A DNA stretch of 64,000 nucleotides, from the NCBI GenBank assembly GCA_964504195.1, contig CAZDDI010000006.1, forward strand, positions 1 through 64,000, written 5' to 3'. Positions 16,985 to 25,638 of the stretch are shown piece by piece (the stretch's first letter is position 1; every line of letters starts with the position of its first letter). Under the pieces are notes generated by a model. It was not told the DNA's origin. It saw only the letters and a list, made by a program, of their open reading frames with translations, and ran no database searches. Origin of the DNA: CAZDDI01 sp964504195. GTDB taxonomy: Bacteria; Chloroflexota; Anaerolineae; B4-G1; SLSP01. Both the position numbers and the translations under genes were made by a program.

Positions 16985-18117
16985 GGAGTCTCAGTCTCCA
17001 GAGTAATAGCTTCCCCGCGCGCATCGATAGCCACCGTAGCGCCCGTGATTTTATGCCTTACCCCAACGCCATCGTGACTCCGCACCACGGTGACCAGGTC
17101 GCCTAGCAGACCCTCGACACAGTAATCCGCACCATACCGCGCGCCATCAACCTGGCGCGAATTGAATGCCGCCACCTCTATGGCCCGCGCCGCATCCAGC
17201 GCCTCATTGCCCTTTGCCGTGCGCCCGGCCACAGTGTCTTGATCCGTGGCATTGATGAAAATCTCGCGGTGATTACTGACTGCATAGTCACTGCTCGTCA
17301 CCACAGTGATCTGTCGTTCCTCGCGTTCGCCAGGCCCGCCCACAATCGCCACCGTCGCCTGCGCGGACCTATGACTGTATCTAAAATCCGTAAGGTTGCC
17401 ATTCTCACGGCTGAAAATCACACTCGCGCTCCTGTCAGTCCCGCGTTGGCCTGCAAACCACCGAAATTCCCACGCCAGCGGATTGCTGATATCGCGCACC
17501 AGGTCGAAATCTCCCCCACCTATGCGCGCCACATCGCGCAGCGTTTCGAGGAGCTGCTTCCGCGAGCATGACTTGGTAATCGCATTCCCGCCGCTGCCAT
17601 CGGCCTCCACCGTGATCGTGAACGGATCAGACGCAAACGTCAGATCGCGCCCCGCTGCCGCAGTCGCCGCCGCAGTCGCGTTATACGTCACTAACGTCTT
17701 CAACACCGTCTCAGCCGCGCTCGCTGAGAATTCAGAGCGATCCGTGTAACCGGCAGACCACGCGATCACCGTGTCGATGATTCCCAGCGGGCCGATAGCA
17801 TTCCCCTGGAAATTCAATCGCCCGCGATCCTCATACTCCGTATCTGTGCGATAGATGCCTACAAAATCGCAGTACCATGTAACACCGCCAGTCACAGAAC
17901 GCCATACCTCGATCTGATAGAGATCCTCGAGCAGTCCCAACACCGGGTGCTCACCATCCAGGCCAAACCACAACAGCCCCGGATAGTGCAGACGCTTGGT
18001 GTACCCCAAAAAACGCAGCACACTCGCGTCTCCGCCAGGCCCGTACCCAATGCGTCCGCCAACTTCCTGCCCGGAAGTGTCACGAAAGCGCAACTCATAC
18101 AGCGTCTCAGTCTGCAT
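16981..18117 (-). CDS. Tail-tip protein (siphovirus Gp37-like)
   Basis: A 378-residue protein that matches the layout of the ReqiPepy6 Gp37-like tail proteins: a beta-rich N-terminus giving a trajectory of diagnostic LYQIEVWRS and WYCDFVGIYR stretches, then a domain with FTITVEADGSGG and a C-terminal ITGATVAIDARGEAITLET. These proteins form part of the distal tail hub that contacts the host. The gene overlaps its upstream small ORF and downstream gene by a few bases. Family call is by general resemblance and gene order. Confidence 0.65.
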   Translation of the reverse strand: MQTETLYELRFRDTSGQEVGGRIGYGPGGDASVLRFLGYTKRLHYPGLLWFGLDGEHPVLGLLEDLYQIEVWRSVTGGVTWYCDFVGIYRTDTEYEDRGRLNFQGNAIGPLGIIDTVIAWSAGYTDRSEFSASAAETVLKTLVTYNATAAATAAAGRDLTFASDPFTITVEADGSGGNAITKSCSRKQLLETLRDVARIGGGDFDLVRDISNPLAWEFRWFAGQRGTDRSASVIFSRENGNLTDFRYSHRSAQATVAIVGGPGEREERQITVVTSSDYAVSNHREIFINATDQDTVAGRTAKGNEALDAARAIEVAAFNSRQVDGARYGADYCVEGLLGDLVTVVRSHDGVGVRHKITGATVAIDARGEAITLETETP

Positions 18118-18244
18118 CCTTACCCCAGGGTACGCCCCATGGCACCCGCCACAACGAGTTTTCTGCTGGCGGTGGCGGTGGATAAAGTCGGCGGATTAAC
18201 AGCCTCAACCAGACAATCAGTAGATGGATGAGTTTGCGTAACAT
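18107..18244 (-). CDS. Small membrane-like protein with polyproline (45 aa)
   Basis: A 45-residue ORF that was missed by length. An N-terminal amphipathic, Leu/Ile/Arg-rich helix is followed by five consecutive prolines and a Trp-rich tail (WRVPWGVPWGKD). The ATG at 18244 lies two bases after the TAG of the upstream gene, and the ORF overlaps the start of the downstream tail gene, so it looks translationally coupled on both sides. This fills the only gap in an otherwise gapless tail operon. Function unknown. Confidence 0.6.
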   Translation of the reverse strand: MLRKLIHLLIVWLRLLIRRLYPPPPPAENSLWRVPWGVPWGKDAD

Positions 18245-18246
18245 GG

Positions 18247-19296
18247 CTACGAATCCGCTGTATATGAAACTAACCAACCCGCAATCCGCACTTCATCACC
18301 GACCGTGTCCAAAGCATCGCCGCCGGTGCGCGTAAAACGCGCCTCAAATAAATCTCCGCTCGCCGCCGCCGTAATTGTGACGCTGGCGATCAGGTTTCTT
18401 TTTCCTGATGTAATCCCAATCGCGGATGCAGCATTGGTATCTGAATGCGTGACCACGTTCTCACCGTTTGCGCCGTATACTACTGCGGGGGTGCAGTAGA
18501 CCTTCCCTGATGTCTCGGTTAGCAACAGAGCCGCTACAGTCATACCAGAAACAAAATCGTGCGGTATAGCAAAAAACCCAAAGGCCAGGCAGGTCTTGGC
18601 ATCGGTGAGCACCAACCCCCGTCCAGAGCCGGGATCACTAGCAGTGTAAAACTCCAAATCCAGGCCATCCGAGTCGTTGTAACCGCCTACAGCGGGCACA
18701 AAAAATGAACGGGTGCGATTAGCAATTTTGGCCGCCGTCACCGCTGAGTCTTGGAGCATGGTCGTCTCCACCTCGATATTCGGATGGCAATACACCCGGT
18801 CATCCGTCACGCCCGCCACAGTCTTCGTCGCATCCGTCCAAATGTCGCCGCCCGTATCCACGACGCCCTGATACAGCGGGATGTCCCAGGTCGTATCCGC
18901 GACCTGTGTTAGGGCGGGAATTGCGGCTACCCCGTCCGTGTTCATCACCACAGTCAGGCGCACGGTGCGGGTTGGTGCATAACTGGCGCGGAGCACAATG
19001 CGGAAGCCAGTATCCCCTACTACCGGCAAGGTCAAGGCCACGTCTTGTGCCGCGTCCTGCCAGTACGGGAAGCCGTAATTCCACGCTCCGCCCGTGTCAA
19101 TCGTTACGTCTGGCGCCGCCGGATCGTTATTCGGCGTAGCACCCAGTGCATTGGCGTAGTTTTTCAACACGCCCTCATCGGTTAAATCGCTGATCAGCGT
19201 CCGATGAAACAACCCCGTGGTTTGATCTTGCGTATACCCGGCGACTCCCCCATCGCCGGTGGTCGAAGTCGTCCATAGCATCGAATACTCGGTCAT
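18247..19296 (-). CDS. Probable baseplate / receptor-binding tail protein
   Basis: A 349-residue beta-rich protein located directly after the distal-tail gene, where siphoviruses carry host-recognition proteins. Its N-terminal part (WTTSTTGDGGVAGYTQDQT) and middle block with repeated D-T-G strands resemble upper-baseplate fold proteins. The C-terminal region (about 200-349) looks like a separate globular carbohydrate-type domain. It has a good ribosome site (AAGGAG) before the ATG at 19296. Function by position only. Confidence 0.6.
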   Translation of the reverse strand: MTEYSMLWTTSTTGDGGVAGYTQDQTTGLFHRTLISDLTDEGVLKNYANALGATPNNDPAAPDVTIDTGGAWNYGFPYWQDAAQDVALTLPVVGDTGFRIVLRASYAPTRTVRLTVVMNTDGVAAIPALTQVADTTWDIPLYQGVVDTGGDIWTDATKTVAGVTDDRVYCHPNIEVETTMLQDSAVTAAKIANRTRSFFVPAVGGYNDSDGLDLEFYTASDPGSGRGLVLTDAKTCLAFGFFAIPHDFVSGMTVAALLLTETSGKVYCTPAVVYGANGENVVTHSDTNAASAIGITSGKRNLIASVTITAAASGDLFEARFTRTGGDALDTVGDEVRIAGWLVSYTADS

Positions 19297-19309
19297 CTCT
19301 TACTCCTTG

Positions 19310-20206
19310 CTAAATGCCACTGAATGCGGTGTAGTATGTCACCCACACGCTTGCCAGGCTGGAGACCCCCGTCCCCGTCACCCGCAATGTATTCGCTCGC
19401 GTCTCAGCCCCATCCTCAGCCGGTTCGAGCGCGAACGTACTCAAATTACTGCCATCCGTCAATTCATAAATCCGGTTATCCGTCGGGTCGCCATTCAGGT
19501 ACACCCGCTTATACGAGCCGCTCAGGTCTATGGTATACGTCGTGCCTGCCGGGATGGTGACGGTTGACCGGAATTCCAGTGATTTACCCGTCGTCTGATT
19601 CTCGATCTTCGCTGCCGTGATCGGTCCTGTTAGATAGATAATGGGGAACGCCTCTGCATCCCCAGCGTATGTGATCGCCTGCGTTTGATCCAGATCGCCC
19701 TCGCCAATCGTCCAGGGAATCTCCCAGGGGATCTCCCACGCGCCGGTCGTATTCGTCAGTGCAAAGACCACACTCACCAGCGCCGGGTCATAGAACGTCG
19801 GACGGCGCGCGCTGAGCTGTATCTGTACCCGCTCCAAAAACCCCTTGCGATGGGAGCTGGCAAACTGCAACCCACCCACCGTGTCCGCTTCAATCGCTCG
19901 CGTCCCCACACAATGCGGCGCAGAGAAAGTCAGCGTCACCGGGTCGAGCCGCGGCCTGAACAACCGCATCAACTGCGCCCGCCGAGCCTTGATGTCCGTT
20001 ACGCTCTCTCCAGGCACATCCAGGAAAATGCTAAACACTCGCGCGCCATACCGCCACCCGCGATCCGTCTCGCCGTCCTGCAACGGCCCGCTATCTCGAT
20101 ACCGCACCAGGTCAGCCAGCCCCAGCCCATCCTGACCCACATAATACGATAGCACGCCATTACTCAAACTATAGTTAGTCACGCCAACGGTCACATTTAA
20201 TGCCAT
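19310..20206 (-). CDS. Distal tail protein (Dit-like)
   Basis: A 298-residue protein with the classical Dit arrangement. The N-terminal tail-ring domain includes MRLFRPRLDPVTLTF and FLERVQIQLSARRPTFYDP, and a C-terminal galectin-like domain follows from about residue 165 (GDAEAFPIIYLTGPITAAKIENQTTG). Dit forms the hexameric hub at the end of the tail tube. It follows the tape measure gene, the normal order in siphoviruses. The AGG ribosome site comes out of one arm of the dispersed palindrome at 20211. Confidence 0.8.
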   Translation of the reverse strand: MALNVTVGVTNYSLSNGVLSYYVGQDGLGLADLVRYRDSGPLQDGETDRGWRYGARVFSIFLDVPGESVTDIKARRAQLMRLFRPRLDPVTLTFSAPHCVGTRAIEADTVGGLQFASSHRKGFLERVQIQLSARRPTFYDPALVSVVFALTNTTGAWEIPWEIPWTIGEGDLDQTQAITYAGDAEAFPIIYLTGPITAAKIENQTTGKSLEFRSTVTIPAGTTYTIDLSGSYKRVYLNGDPTDNRIYELTDGSNLSTFALEPAEDGAETRANTLRVTGTGVSSLASVWVTYYTAFSGI

Positions 20207-20210
20207 GAAC

Positions 20211-20236
20211 CCTCCGATAAGATCAATTAGCGGAAC
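20211..20236 (-). repeat. Dispersed prophage palindrome, copy 3
   Basis: Minus strand: GTTCCGCTAATTGATC then TTATCGGAGGG, beginning two bases after the tape-measure stop and ending in the Shine-Dalgarno sequence of the Dit gene. The second arm has one mismatch (TTATCGG for TTAGCGG). It marks the tube/tip border. Confidence 0.75.
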
Positions 20237-20237
20237 T

Positions 20238-22136
20238 TTACGCCTGTGTGAGAATTTGCAACCCGCGCACTGTTTGCGCTAGGCTCGGCTGACTTTCCCG
20301 ATCCATATACGTCGGATTCAGATAGTAGTTCACATTACTCACCGTCTGCTGCGCGGCTTGGGCGCCCGCGCCCAGCGTCTCGCGCACCGCAGCCCCAACT
20401 TGCGGGATGCTGCTCAACATCCGGTTAGTGAATCCGCTCACCGACATCTCTGCAATCCAGTCAAAGACTTTAGAAGGGGAACTAATTCCCAAGCGTTCCT
20501 TAGCGGCGTCAATCGCACTGCCAATCACGCCGCCGACAGCGTCCACCACCGCGCCGGCCATGCTCTGCACACCAGAGATGAATCCTTGCAGCATGTTGCG
20601 TGCGAGTTCGCCCAGGTCAATGCTGCCGATAAAGTCCTTGATCTGGTTAAAAATCGTGGTCACGATCTCTACTGCCATTTCCCAGTTGCCGCGCCACACG
20701 GACACAAACTCCTCCGTATTGCTGCCAATAGTATTGAGTATCCCTTCCAGGAACTCGCCCAGGATAGTCACAAGCCCTTCCCAAATCGTCACAAACGCCG
20801 TTTGAATTGCTAGCCAGGCCGTATCCCAATCCCCGGCCAGCACCGCAAGCCAGAATGTAACTTGATTCATCATCAGCCCCAGCGCCGTCTCTACTATCGT
20901 CTTGATGATATTCCACACATTATCCAATGCCGGAGCCACATGATACTGAAAAAACGCCACCACATTCGCCCCAGCCTGCTCCATCAACGGCAAATTTGCC
21001 TGAAACCAGGTGACTACCTGCGCCACGAGGCTTTGAATCCAGGGCCACACGTCATTGAACGCCGTTTGCAATACCACCATCGCTTGCGGTAGCCGTTCTT
21101 GCAACCAACTCGCAAACTCCAGGAACTGCGTCGCCGCCTCTGGCCCTAGCACACTGTAGATAATCGCCCCAAAATTGGCGATACTGGTCTGCATATCCCC
21201 GCCGAACAACGCCAGCAACCCCTCGATGATCCGGGGCAGATTCTCCTGCAATTGCGTGCCGATCTCTAGCATAATCGGCTGCAACCCCTCCAGTATCCCC
21301 TGCAAACTGGGTAACAGCGCCGTGATCATCGGCGTCAAGGCCGTGACCAGCCCCGTCACAGCGGGCAGCAAGGCCGTGCCGATCGTCGCTTGCGTATCCT
21401 CCCACACCGCATTCAGGATGCGTTGCTGATTCGCCAGACCGTCGCTGGTGCGCGCAAAGTCGCCTTGCGCCGTGGCGGATTGCTCCATCATCAACGCAAA
21501 GCGCGCCTGCACCTTATCCGAGTCGGTCATCGCCTCGCCTGTGCGAATCAGCCCCAGTTCCAACGCCTTTGCCTGCACCGCCGCCTCGTTGATGTTCACC
21601 CCCAACGCGCGCATCGGTTCAGCTTCGCCCACTAACCCTGCCCGCAACTTATCCAGCACCTCTGTGGGATCCAGGTTATTAAACGAGGCTAGATCAGCGG
21701 CGAGCTGCACCAAGTCGGTGGACATCTGCGCCGCCGGCCGCTGCCCCAAGCCCAGCGTCACAAACAGATTGCCGAACGTGCCCGCCGCGGCGAGCGTGGC
21801 ATTCTCAGAAATCCCCATCGCCTCCGCCGTTGTCTGAGCAAAGTCCCACACATGTTGAGCGTTATCCCCAAAAACCACGCCCACTTTAGACGAGGACTCA
21901 TTTAAGTCGCTCGCCGCGCTAATCATCTCTCCGGCATTCGCTACCACCGCCTGGGTCAGATTCTTCACCGCATTGACGGCTACCGTGCCAATCGCATACC
22001 CAAACGCATTCGTGATGACATCCCCCACGCGCCCCATCCACCCGCGCGTGGCCCGTTCGCTCTGCTGCTGCGCCTGCTGCAAGGGCGTCTGATCCGCCTT
22101 GAAATATACAATCGCATCCGCTAACTTAATGGACAT
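20238..22136 (-). CDS. Tail tape measure protein
   Basis: A 632-residue, mostly helical protein. The N-terminal region (SIKLADAIVYFKADQTPLQQAQ) and the following block (DLNESSSKVGVVFGDNAQHV ... EPMRALGVNINEAAVQAKA) are typical of TMP_2-type tape measures. The middle is hydrophobic with several potential membrane-spanning stretches. Length is short for the family and predicts a tail of roughly 90-100 nm at 1.5 A per residue. The gene follows the frameshifted chaperone pair, as in most siphoviruses. Confidence 0.93.
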   Translation of the reverse strand: MSIKLADAIVYFKADQTPLQQAQQQSERATRGWMGRVGDVITNAFGYAIGTVAVNAVKNLTQAVVANAGEMISAASDLNESSSKVGVVFGDNAQHVWDFAQTTAEAMGISENATLAAAGTFGNLFVTLGLGQRPAAQMSTDLVQLAADLASFNNLDPTEVLDKLRAGLVGEAEPMRALGVNINEAAVQAKALELGLIRTGEAMTDSDKVQARFALMMEQSATAQGDFARTSDGLANQQRILNAVWEDTQATIGTALLPAVTGLVTALTPMITALLPSLQGILEGLQPIMLEIGTQLQENLPRIIEGLLALFGGDMQTSIANFGAIIYSVLGPEAATQFLEFASWLQERLPQAMVVLQTAFNDVWPWIQSLVAQVVTWFQANLPLMEQAGANVVAFFQYHVAPALDNVWNIIKTIVETALGLMMNQVTFWLAVLAGDWDTAWLAIQTAFVTIWEGLVTILGEFLEGILNTIGSNTEEFVSVWRGNWEMAVEIVTTIFNQIKDFIGSIDLGELARNMLQGFISGVQSMAGAVVDAVGGVIGSAIDAAKERLGISSPSKVFDWIAEMSVSGFTNRMLSSIPQVGAAVRETLGAGAQAAQQTVSNVNYYLNPTYMDRESQPSLAQTVRGLQILTQA

Positions 22137-22148
22137 CTTCCGCTCCCT

Positions 22149-22454
22149 TTAGCAGCACAACGCCAACGCCGCCTCTGCCCCGATCTCCCGATACGCCTTC
22201 CCGCTATTCCCGCGCCACATCACCGCGCTAGGGGCAGCCGGACGGCCTCCCAACGCCATCGCCAACGCCTGCACCAGCTCTGCCGCCTGTAACTTCGCCT
22301 CAAACCGCTTCCGGCGAATATACGCCAGCTGCAGCTCTGCCAGGAGGGGCGCTGGAATTTCATCGTCCCAGCGCCCCCACGCGCTCAACGCTAACTCGGC
22401 GCTATCGGCGGCGCAGCCGAACCAATCTTCCGCAACGCCGCCCACAGGCCCCCA
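22149..22454 (-). CDS. Frameshift extension of the tail assembly chaperone (T domain)
   Basis: An open frame of about 101 codons that lies in the -1 frame relative to the upstream chaperone gene and overlaps its end. It is probably reached only by ribosomal slippage at 22454-22460, giving a 211-residue fusion, like lambda gpGT. Read alone it would need a GTG at 22445 without a ribosome site. The product is short, acidic in the middle and Ala-rich. In this family the fused T part binds the tail tube subunit and tape measure. Confidence 0.75.
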   Translation of the reverse strand, partial: WGPVGGVAEDWFGCAADSAELALSAWGRWDDEIPAPLLAELQLAYIRRKRFEAKLQAAELVQALAMALGGRPAAPSAVMWRGNSGKAYREIGAEAALALCC

Positions 22455-22783
22455 AAAGGGTACGCCAGCCCCAGGACAGCCGTAAACGCATCCAAGACCT
22501 CGCTATCATAAGCCTCATCCAACTCAGCGGCCAACTCCGGCGCATACTCCCCCAGCAACCCGGCGATGATGTCTACACTCCCGATGACCTTCCCGGCCAT
22601 CGTGCGCACCAGCCCGGCAATCTGTGCCCCGTCCGTCAGTTCGATATTGCCCGCGCCCTCCAGCACCCCGGCAATCTCCTGAAACTCTGCTTCCAGCCGT
22701 TCCCGCCAGGCTTGATTCGCGCGCCGGCGCAACTCCTCCACCTGGATGGTCTTCCCGTTAAGTGTGACACTAACCTTTCTCAA
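22391..22783 (-). CDS. Tail assembly chaperone (G-like)
   Basis: A 130-residue protein between the major tail protein and the tape measure, the universal place for the tail chaperone. It begins with a beta hairpin (VSVTLNGKTIQVEELR) and continues as helices. The last residues beyond codon 110 overlap the -1 frame. Ribosomes that do not slip release this short form, which in characterised phages is far more abundant than the fusion. Confidence 0.82.
   Translation of the reverse strand: MRKVSVTLNGKTIQVEELRRRANQAWRERLEAEFQEIAGVLEGAGNIELTDGAQIAGLVRTMAGKVIGSVDIIAGLLGEYAPELAAELDEAYDSEVLDAFTAVLGLAYPFGGLWAALRKIGSAAPPIAPS
22454..22460 (-). promoter_or_regulatory. Candidate -1 frameshift slippery heptamer CCCTTTT
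   Basis: In the zero frame the codons read TAC CCT TTT GGG, so the heptamer C CCT TTT fits X XXY YYZ exactly. After slippage the ribosome reads TGG GGG CCT in the -1 frame, which remains open for about 100 codons. A G-rich stretch follows and could stall the ribosome. Confidence 0.72.
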
Positions 22784-22799
22784 GTCGCCCCCCTCGTGC

Positions 22800-23408
22800 T
22801 TACGTCGCCGGAGCCGTCACGCGCTGGAACGTCCACAGGCGATTGCTATTGTCCGTATCTGCCAACGCTTTCACCTGGAGCGGAATGCCCACATAGTCAT
22901 CCGTCTTCTTGGAGAATTCCAAGTCACCATTCAGCAGCGCCACCCCCTTGTACACAAAGACCCGGATCGGCTGCTCAACCCCGGCGGCGGTAACATACAT
23001 CCCCTCAAACCCCCACCGCTTTTCCTCGATAATTACCTCGTCGCCGAAGGTCAATTCTTCATAGCCTTTTTGCCCCGCGCCCGCCGCGGTGGTACTGACC
23101 GTGCCTTGCCCCCCGGCGGCCAGTTTGAGATAGGTCGCCGTGAGCTCTGCGAGCGTGGTCTCAAACATCGCATTTTCAGAGATGCGCCGCTGCAACACCG
23201 GAGCGAGCACCTCTTCGACAGTGATGTCCGTCCGCTCATCCTCGTAGGTAAACGTCAGCGGTGCTTTCGTATACCCCACGCGCGCCCAGTTCCCGCCCCA
23301 GGCCGCGCCAAACGCGACGCTAGTCTCATCGGGCAGCGTCTCGCCCGTCGGCGCATACCACACCTGCGCCCCACTCTTGATAATGTTAGCCGCCACTGGA
23401 TTTGCCAT
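22800..23408 (-). CDS. Major tail protein
   Basis: A 202-residue beta-rich protein. It has the tail-tube style N-terminus MANPVAANIIKSGAQVWYAP and alternating polar/hydrophobic strands throughout, with VYKGVALLNGDLEFSKK near the end, which resembles the conserved hairpin region of siphovirus tube proteins. It is flanked by tail terminator and chaperone genes. It would polymerise as the inner tube of the tail. Confidence 0.85.
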   Translation of the reverse strand: MANPVAANIIKSGAQVWYAPTGETLPDETSVAFGAAWGGNWARVGYTKAPLTFTYEDERTDITVEEVLAPVLQRRISENAMFETTLAELTATYLKLAAGGQGTVSTTAAGAGQKGYEELTFGDEVIIEEKRWGFEGMYVTAAGVEQPIRVFVYKGVALLNGDLEFSKKTDDYVGIPLQVKALADTDNSNRLWTFQRVTAPAT

Positions 23409-23422
23409 TGTCTTTTACCTCC

Positions 23423-23812
23423 TCAACTCTGGCGTATCACTGCTAGAAAATAACACAACACAAACCGCCAGCGCGTATCCGGCTCTTCCAACGGCTGGCC
23501 CGTCACCTCTACCTCCGCGTGCAAAATGTTCTCATTGAAACCATTGTGCAGCACATCGTAGAGCGCGCGATACACCGCCATCGCGGTATATTCTGAATCC
23601 CCGTAACACTTGAATTGCAGACTGGGCCGCAATAGTGCATCATCATAATCCGGGCTGCCGCCCCGCGACTTAAAGACCACGCACGGCCCATCCGTCGGCA
23701 GACTATACCCTTCCGGGGGCACATCCCGCCCCGCATAAATGCGCGCGCCAGTCCACGCCACCAGGTCACTGCTTACCAGAAAATCCCGGATAATCTGCTC
23801 TGCGTCTATCAT
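23423..23812 (-). CDS. Tail terminator-like protein
   Basis: A 129-residue protein that matches the size and pattern of tail completion/terminator proteins (DUF3168/gpU-like): an N-terminal helix (MIDAEQIIRDFLVSSDL), central strands, then a helix (MAVYRALYDVLHNGF) and a final strand pair. Its ATG overlaps the stop of the gp10-like gene by four bases. It caps the tail tube at the head-proximal end. Confidence 0.75.
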   Translation of the reverse strand: MIDAEQIIRDFLVSSDLVAWTGARIYAGRDVPPEGYSLPTDGPCVVFKSRGGSPDYDDALLRPSLQFKCYGDSEYTAMAVYRALYDVLHNGFNENILHAEVEVTGQPLEEPDTRWRFVLCYFLAVIRQS

Positions 23813-24195
23813 AGTTTGCTCCCTACCTGCTGGATGATCTGAGCAATCGCCGCAATCGCCTTCTGCACCCCATTGTACATAAACCCGAGCTCGGTTTCCT
23901 GATAGATGGTATACGCCGCCGCGCCATGCAACGCCGCCTCATGCTTCTTCAAACGTGGTTGCGGTGCCAGCGGGCGATCTGCCACCGCCAGCGCTTCTGC
24001 CACCGCCACATCACGATTGCTCTCCCCCGCCCCGATCCCATAGATCGCATTCCGCATAAAGCCCGTATCCACCGGCGCATTCGGCTTCGCTTCTGCCTCC
24101 GCCTGGAACGCCGCCAGCGTCAGGATCTCGTCGCTCACGTCCTCCATCGCGGCAAGCAGCTGCTTGCCATACCAGTCTAACCGCGCCTTAGCCAT
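23809..24195 (-). CDS. HK97 gp10-like head-tail joining protein
   Basis: A 128-residue protein with the features of HK97 gp10: a helical N-terminus, then APVDTGFMRNAI, the characteristic conserved loop, and YTIYQETELGFMYNGVQKAI toward the end. The ATG at 24195 is used; it overlaps the upstream stop as TAATG. The longer open frame upstream is not conserved. It is probably a neck or tail-completion component. Confidence 0.8.
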   Translation of the reverse strand: MAKARLDWYGKQLLAAMEDVSDEILTLAAFQAEAEAKPNAPVDTGFMRNAIYGIGAGESNRDVAVAEALAVADRPLAPQPRLKKHEAALHGAAAYTIYQETELGFMYNGVQKAIAAIAQIIQQVGSKL

Positions 24196-24548
24196 TACAC
24201 CACCACCGCAGCCACCTGAATGCTGGTTACATCCGAATAATCTATGTATACCTTGTCTGCATCCGCGCCACTGGGTTGATTGTAGACACTCGGAGCGCCG
24301 CGCCACACCCATATCTCTTCGGGCTGCACCTCTACCTCACGCTCGGCAATCGCCAGCCCGTCCACCGTCCCCGGCGTGTTGATAGTCACCGTCAGATAGT
24401 TGGGAGCTTCCCCACCGCTGGCATTCTTGATGATCAGCAGCGTGTGATCTGTATTGGTGAACTTGTGCCCATCCGCTACAGCATCCGTAAACACTACCTC
24501 CGTGCCGCTGGAAATCACCGCCTGGGGAATCAGTGTCTCGCGGGCCAT
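24195..24548 (-). CDS. Small beta-rich neck/head protein, full-length paralogue
   Basis: A 117-residue protein clearly homologous to the upstream 24530 gene: both start MAR..L, share SSG, DGHKF or DGNKF, KNASGG and the identical block TPGTVDGLAIAER. This copy continues for 30 more residues past the shared region. Its ribosome site (GGAGGTGTAGT) and ATG lie inside the last codons of the shorter copy. It probably binds the capsid or neck surface. No named family. Confidence 0.75.
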   Translation of the reverse strand: MARETLIPQAVISSGTEVVFTDAVADGHKFTNTDHTLLIIKNASGGEAPNYLTVTINTPGTVDGLAIAEREVEVQPEEIWVWRGAPSVYNQPSGADADKVYIDYSDVTSIQVAAVVV

Positions 24549-24775
24549 ACTACACCTCCTGCCGGCACGGCCACCGTGCGCTCGGCGATCGCTAACCCAT
24601 CCACCGTCCCCGGCGTCTGAAAGGTCAACGTCACTGACCCGCCGCTCGCGTTCTTCACATGAAACAGCGTGCGACTGGTGTTATTGAACTTATTCCCGTC
24701 CACATGCGCCGCGCTATACGTCGCTTCCAGACCGCTTGACGTTATCGCCTGCTCTGTCAAAGCTGTTCTCGCCAT
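24530..24775 (-). CDS. Truncated tandem paralogue of the following neck/head gene
   Basis: An 81-residue protein with the same order of motifs as the gene at 24195-24548, but it stops after the block VAVPAGGVVW. Its final residues (PARH) are read from the ribosome site and start codon of the second copy. It has its own strong ribosome site (GGAGG), so it appears to be expressed. It looks like a tandem duplication in which the first copy lost its C-terminal tail. Confidence 0.72.
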   Translation of the reverse strand: MARTALTEQAITSSGLEATYSAAHVDGNKFNNTSRTLFHVKNASGGSVTLTFQTPGTVDGLAIAERTVAVPAGGVVWPARH

Positions 24776-24777
24776 CC

Positions 24778-25176
24778 CTATGCCTCCTCACTACTCCGAT
24801 GCACTGCATTTACTACTTCCACCACCAGGCCGCTTGGCCCGCGCTTTACCGGCCCTACGATCTCATAATCCTGGACCGTCTCCAACTCCTCATTGTACCG
24901 ACTGCTGACTCGAATCCGGTCGCGTTCCTCCAACACCGTCGCTATCGGCAACCGAATATGCGCATCAATCCGCGGCACATCCCCGCTCTGCTGCGTCTCG
25001 CGCGGCCGCACCGGCTCGAACCCACACTCCACCGGCTCACCGGCGATAAATACCGGCTGCGGATTCCCGTAGGCATCCGCCACCCCAGTATACACCAGCA
25101 CTCGGCACATATCTTGCATCGCGCCGGTCTGTGTTGTTCGCATCTGGGAGAGCTCAGTGGCACTAAAAGGGAGCAT
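24778..25176 (-). CDS. Head-tail stopper/adaptor protein
   Basis: A 132-residue protein with the SPP1 gp16-like pattern: an N-terminal helix, then CRVLVYTGVADAYGNPQPVF, strands with PIATVLEERDRIRV, and VQDYEIVGPVKRGPSGLVVEV. It is located immediately after the connector gene. Such proteins seal the portal channel after packaging. A palindrome with a following TTTTTT run lies just upstream (25185). Confidence 0.75.
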   Translation of the reverse strand: MLPFSATELSQMRTTQTGAMQDMCRVLVYTGVADAYGNPQPVFIAGEPVECGFEPVRPRETQQSGDVPRIDAHIRLPIATVLEERDRIRVSSRYNEELETVQDYEIVGPVKRGPSGLVVEVVNAVHRSSEEA

Positions 25177-25184
25177 AAAAAACC

Positions 25185-25209
25185 TTCCGCTAATTGCCCT
25201 TATCGGCTA
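25185..25209 (-). repeat. Dispersed prophage palindrome, copy 4 (with T-run)
   Basis: Minus strand: the stop TAG runs straight into CCGATAAGGGCAATTAGCGG, followed by AAGGTTTTTT and the start of the stopper gene. The T-run makes this copy look like a weak intrinsic terminator or attenuator between two neck genes. Confidence 0.75.
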
Positions 25210-25638
25210 ATCCTCATCATCATCGAGGTCTGGCGGCGTGTAGTAATCTGCATACGTCACGCGCGTCTTTTCAATGACCAGTGCATCACTGTAGGCCAGC
25301 GCATCATACTCGGCTTGCGCCAGTGCCGCTCCGATGGCCTTACCGATCTGCGAGCGGCTATATGAACCGCCATCCGCGCTGAAATCAAAACGCGCTGCTG
25401 CGTCGTGAGATGCTTGTCGCCACAACGCCACACGCCCTAACGCGCGCAACTTGCGCAGATTGTCACGCCCCGTCACCTCACTGATGTCATCCACGCCGTA
25501 TGCAAACAGCGTTTCGTTGACGATCTCGTCATAATCGCCGCCAGCTACAGACCACCCCAACACTGAGGCAACGTCTCCAGCAGTAGCGTGGAGATACGTC
25601 TTGAACGTCGCCTCAGTGTATGCGGTAGGCAGCGCCAT
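25207..25638 (-). CDS. Head-tail connector (adaptor)
   Basis: A 143-residue helical protein, consistent with the gp6/gp15-like connector family: it starts PTAYTEATFKTYL, contains helices with ALGRVALWRQASHDAA, and ends in an acidic tail (PPDLDDDED). Connector proteins form a ring on the portal. Its ATG overlaps the upstream HhH gene stop as TAATG. The assignment rests on size, helical pattern and gene order. Confidence 0.72.
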   Translation of the reverse strand: MALPTAYTEATFKTYLHATAGDVASVLGWSVAGGDYDEIVNETLFAYGVDDISEVTGRDNLRKLRALGRVALWRQASHDAAARFDFSADGGSYSRSQIGKAIGAALAQAEYDALAYSDALVIEKTRVTYADYYTPPDLDDDED

